Source: Prostheceraeus crozeri (Eukaryota; Platyhelminthes; Polycladida; Euryleptidae). Taken from it: a stretch of 64,000 nucleotides of DNA. Position numbers and translations under genes: made by a program. This document shows, in pieces, positions 58,126-64,000 of this stretch. The notes under the pieces are model-generated. The model did not search any database, had not been told where the DNA came from, and saw only the letters and a program-made list of their open reading frames with translations. The first letter of the stretch is position 1, and each line of letters starts with the position of its first letter. The DNA is taken from contig CAJQUW010001706.1 in assembly GCA_907163375.1 (NCBI GenBank), positions 62,001 to 126,000 of the forward strand, read 5' to 3'.

Positions 58126-61100
58126 AACGTCATCAAAGCCCTCTGTACGGAAATCATGGGAGATTAAATCAAAGAGAACGAATTTGGAAAGAACGGCACA
58201 ATCTAATTTTTCGGACTACAAACTTTTTGCTGAATTCACCTATTTGTCATATGTACGATACCTAGATGTACAGCACATGTGATCAGTAAAATGACGCTAA
58301 ACCTAAATGAAATCAGATTAGAACCATGCATTGATACGAACCAAATGCACCAACAGCCAGCAAGTTTGTTTACTCTGATAATCGCCCGAATGTTTAATTG
58401 AGTTTTTCGTTCTATCTGAGGTAAAGAGGCTATTTGAAGAAGACGATTATTATCACCTCTCATTATTTTCTGCATGACCTTTCTTTTTTATGCATATCGA
58501 TAGCTAAATTGTCGTTTGTCGATTTACTAATTACAAACGAAATATTTTTTAAATTGTTTATGACAGATATATCTAGCTAATTAAAAATAGATTGATAAGG
58601 AAGCAAATACTAAAATGGGCAAATAATCAATGTATTCATCATTAGAGTTGCCATTCGATTGATTTCATCAGAATCAAACCACGGAGAACTAACTACAGTT
58701 GGAGTCTGAAATATCATTGTCAGTCTCACACCACTGATCTTCGTCAATTCCTTTATCAGTTCTTCCTTCAGCAGTTGTAAACCAAAGCTAATTCTTTCCG
58801 GTTTGAAACATTGAATTGCATCATCTTCCGATCCGTCCTGATTCATTGTTTAATTGAATTCAAAATCTAATCTCTTTATATGGCTTTCCAGGTTTCATCG
58901 ATCTATTCAATCGATCAGAGGATGAAGGTGACATATTTCCACTCACCTACCGTAAGCCACTGAGAGTAAAGTTTCTTAATGCTCGATTTTAGCGAGCAGT
59001 TCCACGAAACTATGGGAGCATGCATCAGGGAAGTGCAACAGCAGGATCTATAACTGCACCCGAATGCTCTGTGACAGACCGGCCTGAGAGTGTAGCCTCA
59101 CCCCTCTAATTATGATGTCGTTCCCAAAACTTGTACAGCACAACTGGCGCATGTTCGTTTCAATGATGGTTTTCACCAATGCGATCATCTTGCTACGATA
59201 ATGAGTTCTTTTTTCATAAGAAGTGATGTTCTCAGTCTCTTTTGGAAATTGATGGCAGATGACTTCACGAAGTGATGAAATTATTTATTTCTGAATTATA
59301 CCGATCGAGAGTTGGAAATCCCTGACACTTCCCATGAACATCCCTATCATGACGTAGTGGAGTGATAGCATATTTGATGGCTTGAAACAGGAGGTCCATT
59401 GTAATTTGTGAGAGAAAAAAAGAAGAGGTAAACTACCTTTAGTAGGCCGAACGTTTTAATGAAATATAGTAGGTAGCATTTACGAGTACTATGACAACGC
59501 TTCAATAGTCTCTGTCATCTTCAAGGCGTAGTAAAAAGCAACTAAAGGAGTGAGGAGTAGTTTATATGCTGCGGTCTCAGGGCTGAGTATCCACCAATTG
59601 AAAATGATATGCCGATGTGCTGTCTTGCTACAAAATGATCGCTGGTAGCATTCTGTCAATACGAGTACAAGGATAATATTCACTTGGAGTTGACTTCTGC
59701 CTTCACTCGCATTCCGAAAATCTGGAGAGTCTAACTGCCTTCGCAAATTAAACTTATAAAACACCGCCCTGCACCGAGAATCTATAAATTTATATTATAA
59801 TAAATAATTATATTGCAGCAATTTGGTTATCTATTATTTGGTTGACCTTCCTATTGTGCGAGCAGCTGAAATGACCATCAGGAAACAGCTGTTGTGCATG
59901 CTTGTCTTACTAACCTATAAAAGTGAAAAGTCAGATTTATATGATCAAATCCATCAAATTACCATCAGAAAAGTACACTTTGGAAGCTGATTATGCGTTA
60001 TAGTAGCTATTTTATTGAGAGCCATGTTGTACAGGCCGAGCGCAGCGAGGGATGGACAGATAGCTAAGGGAGGAAACGTTTATTTCCTCTCGAAAGAATG
60101 TAGCTTTTCATTTTGTGATTTATAGATGTCTATTGTTCATTATGAAATTGATGGCTACACCGCGAAATCAATGAATGAGCTAATTCAGGGATTATATCGA
60201 TATCTTGGTAGTCTCCAGCTAAAATGTCTATGGGCTAATCATAACTTGTTTATGCACTTCTATGACTTTTTCACAAGGAGCTTGCTAAAACAGGAAAAAT
60301 CAACTGCGGGAGGAAAAAGTTAGCTTTGTGATCCTGTCGGAGTGAAAAGTTGATTTTTTCTCCCGGCCTTTTACATAGAAGAGATATCTTTTCACTCCAC
60401 ACAAAATGAAAAATTAATGTCTGTCAGTTCGTCTGAGTAAATCCTATATTGCATGTTATTTTATTTAAAAAATCCAAAAAAGAGTCGACTGAATGTTGCA
60501 AGTAGCTCTCATCAGCCTTTAGAGAATATTTTTTCTCTTTCATCTCAAACTCCATCATTAACAGCCAATAATTTTACTAATTCATTGAGCCACACTACGA
60601 AATTCGCAATTTAATCTCGTTAGCAGGAACATTGAACAGACTTTCGAGCTCTGTATGATGTCTGAGTTTCATTCTGACTTTCTAATGTTGTAATAGCGAG
60701 CTAATTTTACTTTTATCTCGGGAATATTGTCATGATCATGATCACTGTGTCTTCAATCTCATTGACAATTCTCTGTTGCCTTATTGCAATGTGTGTCATT
60801 AGAGACATCTGTATTTCGTTGAATGCTGCTTCCGTCCAAAGGATTACAATTATCTCAGGCCACTGATTTATTGCAATAAGAAAGAAATTTTGTCTGAGGA
60901 AGAAAGCTAGAAACGAAACATTACTTCAGGCATCACTCTTCTCCATTAAATATATCCTTCCACATTCGACGTTGTGACAGGATTTTCTGCGTATGAATAC
61001 CGATAGAATGACAACAATTTAGGGAGGAGAAGATATATTTAATTGATCAAAGTTGTGTGATGGGCTCCAGTTTTAATGATTACCAGGCTTGAAGCAAAAG

Positions 61101-61146
61101 ATAGGTCATTCGGTGGCATTGTCAAATTTTGGTCTATCAATGGATG
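58126..61146. other. non-coding stretch, unit 2
   Basis: Counterpart of 37561-40602. Substitutions to unit 1 become frequent from ~60.1 kb. No gene supported. Confidence 0.45.
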
Positions 61147-61447
61147 TACATTAGGGGGGAGTGAAAATATGAAAGTTTGAATTAATCCTCGGCCCTAGTA
61201 TAAAAGTTGTCTATAATGTATTCACAATGCCCATAGTAAAAATTTTGAGACTATTGTTTATCATTAAGAGGTGGCGCCATGTGCCTTAATTAAAGAATAT
61301 TTTTGCAACATTTACGTATTTTTCAATAGGCTTGTTTCAATTGTACGGTTCATTTTGAGCAACGGCTTTATGATGAAATGCAAAAATAATAACAATCTAA
61401 GTTGGCCTAACACACGAGGCTCTGTTCAAATTAATATTTACGATGTA

Positions 61448-62476
61448 CATAGAAATTAATAATACCATAGAAAGTCCTAGAATGGAAATTGCATGAAAAT
61501 TATGGCACATTCCGGGGGAACTTAGTTGGGGCAAAAAGCAAATTTTGCGAACTGGCTTTCTTGTTTTCGGGTTGGCATTTTTAATTATCAAAACAATTTG
61601 TGATCCGGATTGGTGCCCATAGTCCGAAGATCAGGTACACAAAAGCAATAGTGAATTTTCAAAATACTGCAGCGACAGGATGACAAAGAAGGAAATCCTG
61701 TAAAACGTTCTGTACGTTCATCATTTTGAAATATCGCTCCTATAATCGATTAAATGTATGATCAGACACATACGCAACTTGTATTGTCGATTTACAGAAC
61801 ATGCATTACTCCTGCTTGAAATCAGAGGCCAAGAAATCTTCGGGTATTGATTTTAATTTAAAGGGTTCCCCTTTTCATTATATTTGAACAGTTTTCAAAA
61901 CCTTTGCATGCTTTGCATGCTTTCTAAACTATCATCACACTATATCACATAAGTCATTTAGTGATTAATTGAAAGGATCCAGCGACATTTCATTTATCTG
62001 AGAAATGACTGTCGGTATAGAAGCTTTCAATGCGTTTATTCCAGAAAGCGCTAGGTTCTTTAACCGTTAGAAGGAGAAATTATCCAATAATTAGAATTTT
62101 TATCTTTGAATACTTGAGATATTCTTACAACCAGTACAGCAACCATTTTCAATTATGACTCTGAACCAATTTTTGATTCGTATTCCAGCATTGAAAAATT
62201 GGATGCTAAAAATGACTGCTACAAAGAGACACTGCATATTAATCCATTGAATAGTAGGCTAATTCACATGAAGCAATGACACCATTTCACCTAAAGTTCT
62301 CTTGATGAAAATCCTACTGTCAACAACTTCCACAACCAGCTTGGTAAATAGTTTGACTATGATACAATGTTTTCGATCGAAGCAGATCTACAAACCATAG
62401 ATTTTTCCATGTGCCATCATTGTACATAGGCAAGATATCAAACTTCCATTCTAGTGTACTATTATCCACTTCTATG
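61448..62476. mobile_element. 1,029-bp non-autonomous hAT-like insertion
   Basis: Absent from unit 1 at 40,898. Perfect 8-bp duplication ACGATGTA at 61440-61447 and 62477-62484. Ends CATAGAAATTAATAATA and inverted CATAGAAGTGGATAATA (14 of 17 match). No transposase frame. The empty site in unit 1 shows a single ACGATGTA. Confidence 0.92.
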
Positions 62477-62639
62477 ACGATGTATGATAGTGAAATTGCA
62501 TAGATATCTACAAGTTTACAAAAAGAATACCGTCTCCATATCACGTGATCCAGATCATAAGCGGTTTATACCATAGAAATCGTTCGCTGACAATGAATTA
62601 TCTGTGAACGATAGGTGACTCATGAAAAACATCAGAACA

Positions 62640-64000
62640 GAATACAGAACATCAGAAAAACAAAATACAGTCATGCGTGTGTCAAATTCATTGGGTTTGT
62701 GAATGATAAGTGCCACTCAATAAGAGAAGTGGTTTTTACCATAACACTTAAATCTTCGAAAGCTGCTGGCGACATAGAAATAAACTGTAACTCAATAACT
62801 GTAATAACTCAATTTCTATGGCTGGCGACATGGCTAGAAAGCTAACTACACGTAGTGAACTTTGTCTTCAAGCTGAGGAATTACCAACCAGTATTCTGCC
62901 GACGCAGTACCATGTGCTTAAATTCTACCACCACCATCGCAACGAATTGAAAACTTTAGCAGATAAAGAGCCAAGTACTGGTGAAGTGATTGATCTTTTA
63001 TTGCCAAATATCTTAACTCTCTGGAGTAAAGCATCTATCCCTGTCATCACTGAAAAGAAAATCAAGAAAAGGTGAAAAAACTACATGATGAATACCGAAA
63101 CTTGATGAAATCCAGTAAGAAACCAAACTTTGACTTGACTTTTCAACGGTTTGCTGAGCGAAAAAAATATCCTTTTCGATATCGCTTCCTGAAAATGTGT
63201 GCCAATCAGTGAATGCAAATGTGATTCATCTAAGAGAGTTCCGAAAGAAGAAAGGACTTTTTTAATTGATCAGCGGTCTGAACGCCGAATGATGATTGGA
63301 GGAGTCGACAAGAAAGTTACCGAGAAACGTTTGAGATCTGCGAAACGGAAAATGCAAAGCGTCAAAGAAAAGAAGACTCAATCTGCAATTGTTTCTCCAA
63401 ATTTTGACTTCGACGATGATGAACTCACAGGAAGTAATGAGAGTAGTGACAGTGACATCTTGCTTCCGACTTCTCGAACATCCGCGCATTCAAGGCCAAT
63501 TAAAAGAAGTAATAGAATGACATTGACATTTCCTACAGTGGCCAAAACATGTGATCGCTATAGTGTGTCTGACCGATGTGCTGCTGCTCTCGTTTCATCA
63601 ACTCTGAAAGATATTGGAGTTGTCAACTCAAATGACAAGTCTGGAGTTGTAGATCGATCTAAAATTCGAAGGGAGAGACAAAAATATCGCCAAGAGCTGG
63701 TAAATTTATTCAACGCAGAAAACATTTCTTTCCCGGCTCTTTATTTCAAGGGTAGACGAGATTTCACTCGTTCATGCACTTTCAGCGAGGATACTTTTAG
63801 ATATCATCCTACTTTTGTTAAAGAAGAACACATCGTGCTTGTAGGAGAACCTGGATCATCATACTTATCTCACGTATCTCCTCGTTCTGGTTCAGCATCT
63901 GATATCACAAAAGAAATTGCAGACTTTCTTGAACAACGATATGGGGCTGATTACGATTTTATGGCTATTGGCTGTGATGGAGCAAATGTCAACACTGGTG
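62640..64000 (+). pseudogene. putative transposase, unit 2 copy, partial
   Basis: Same protein as at 41041-43304. VLKFYHHHRNELKTLADKEPS is intact here while unit 1 has a stop at that point. It shares the two frameshifts near 63073 and 63170 with unit 1. It has its own TGA at 63190-63192 in place of the first Cys of the CKC motif, but keeps MMIGGVDKK where unit 1 has a stop. From 63193 the frame is open to the window end, through GCDGANVNTG. The 48-bp insertion at 62773 disrupts the N-terminal part. Confidence 0.7.
62773..62820. mobile_element. 48-bp hAT-like micro-MITE
   Basis: CATAGAAAT at the left and ATTTCTATG at the right are perfect inverted repeats. Perfect 8-bp duplication GCTGGCGA at 62765-62772 and 62821-62828. 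The empty site is in unit 1 near 41,155. Same terminal word as the 1,029-bp element, so it is probably mobilised by the same transposase. Confidence 0.88.

Larger units (their letters stand above)
49797..64000. repeat. tandem duplication, unit 2 (incomplete in window)
   Basis: Direct copy of 29215-~42350. Near-identical over 50.3-59.4 kb (one amino-acid change in the GPCR exon) and increasingly diverged from ~60 kb to the window end. Differences include a 19-bp deletion near 58,745 and hAT insertions at 61,448 and 62,773. Confidence 0.95.
61149..64000 (+). mobile_element. TA-flanked CATTAGGG transposon, unit 2, runs off the window
   Basis: Left end CATTAGGGGGGAGTG after TA at 61147-61148. 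Carries two hAT insertions absent from unit 1. Interior diverges from the unit 1 copy by several per cent. Confidence 0.7.

Overview
This is AT-rich metazoan nuclear DNA with no bacterial architecture: there are no operons or ribosome-binding sites. It has three gene-like seven-transmembrane receptor exons, plus a recent duplicate of one, each ending in a consensus splice donor. The rest is a dense layer of eukaryotic transposable elements: a mag/K02A2.6-like Ty3/gypsy element, RTE- and CR1/jockey-like LINE fragments, a Penelope-like remnant, Tc1/mariner, several hAT elements, MITEs and long inverted repeats. The recurring TAGGCCTA words and adenosine-receptor-like GPCR expansion would suit a marine invertebrate deuterostome, but this is a weak guess.

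Layout. 1-6.3 kb: an old hAT-like insertion (192-2236) with nested inverted-repeat elements, then a 5'-truncated LINE reverse transcriptase (3.2-4.2 kb). 6.3-11.6 kb: a young, almost intact LTR retrotransposon on the minus strand with identical 5-bp target duplications and 767-bp LTRs differing at only three bases seen; its pol is broken. 12-14.1 kb: a LINE RT tail and a Penelope-type GIY-YIG endonuclease between ~210-bp inverted terminal repeats. 17.3-22.5 kb: a LINE RNase H plus zinc-knuckle remnant, an RTE-like RT, a tRNA-like pol III promoter joined to a hammerhead ribozyme, and a broken Tc1 transposase.

25.6-64 kb: minus-strand GPCR exons at 25.65, 27.85, 31.68 and 52.24 kb. From 29,215 the sequence is a direct tandem duplication with a unit of about 20.58 kb. 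Unit 1 is 29,215-49,796; unit 2 starts at 49,797 and runs off the window. Each unit starts exactly at a TA-flanked MITE. Each holds one GPCR exon, several MITEs, a long-inverted-repeat element and a TA-flanked transposon with a degenerate transposase. Unit 2 also carries two hAT insertions with the same termini (1,029 bp and 48 bp), each with perfect 8-bp target duplications.

How the parts relate. The receptors look like a local lineage-specific tandem array of adenosine-receptor-like class A GPCRs, most recently enlarged by the 20.6-kb duplication. No TM6-TM7 exon was recognised for any of them, so they may be incomplete genes or have distant 3' exons. The most noteworthy items are the tRNA-like/hammerhead composite, the TA-flanked transposon that gives a mobile-element context to a widespread uncharacterised protein family, and the MITE at the duplication breakpoints.
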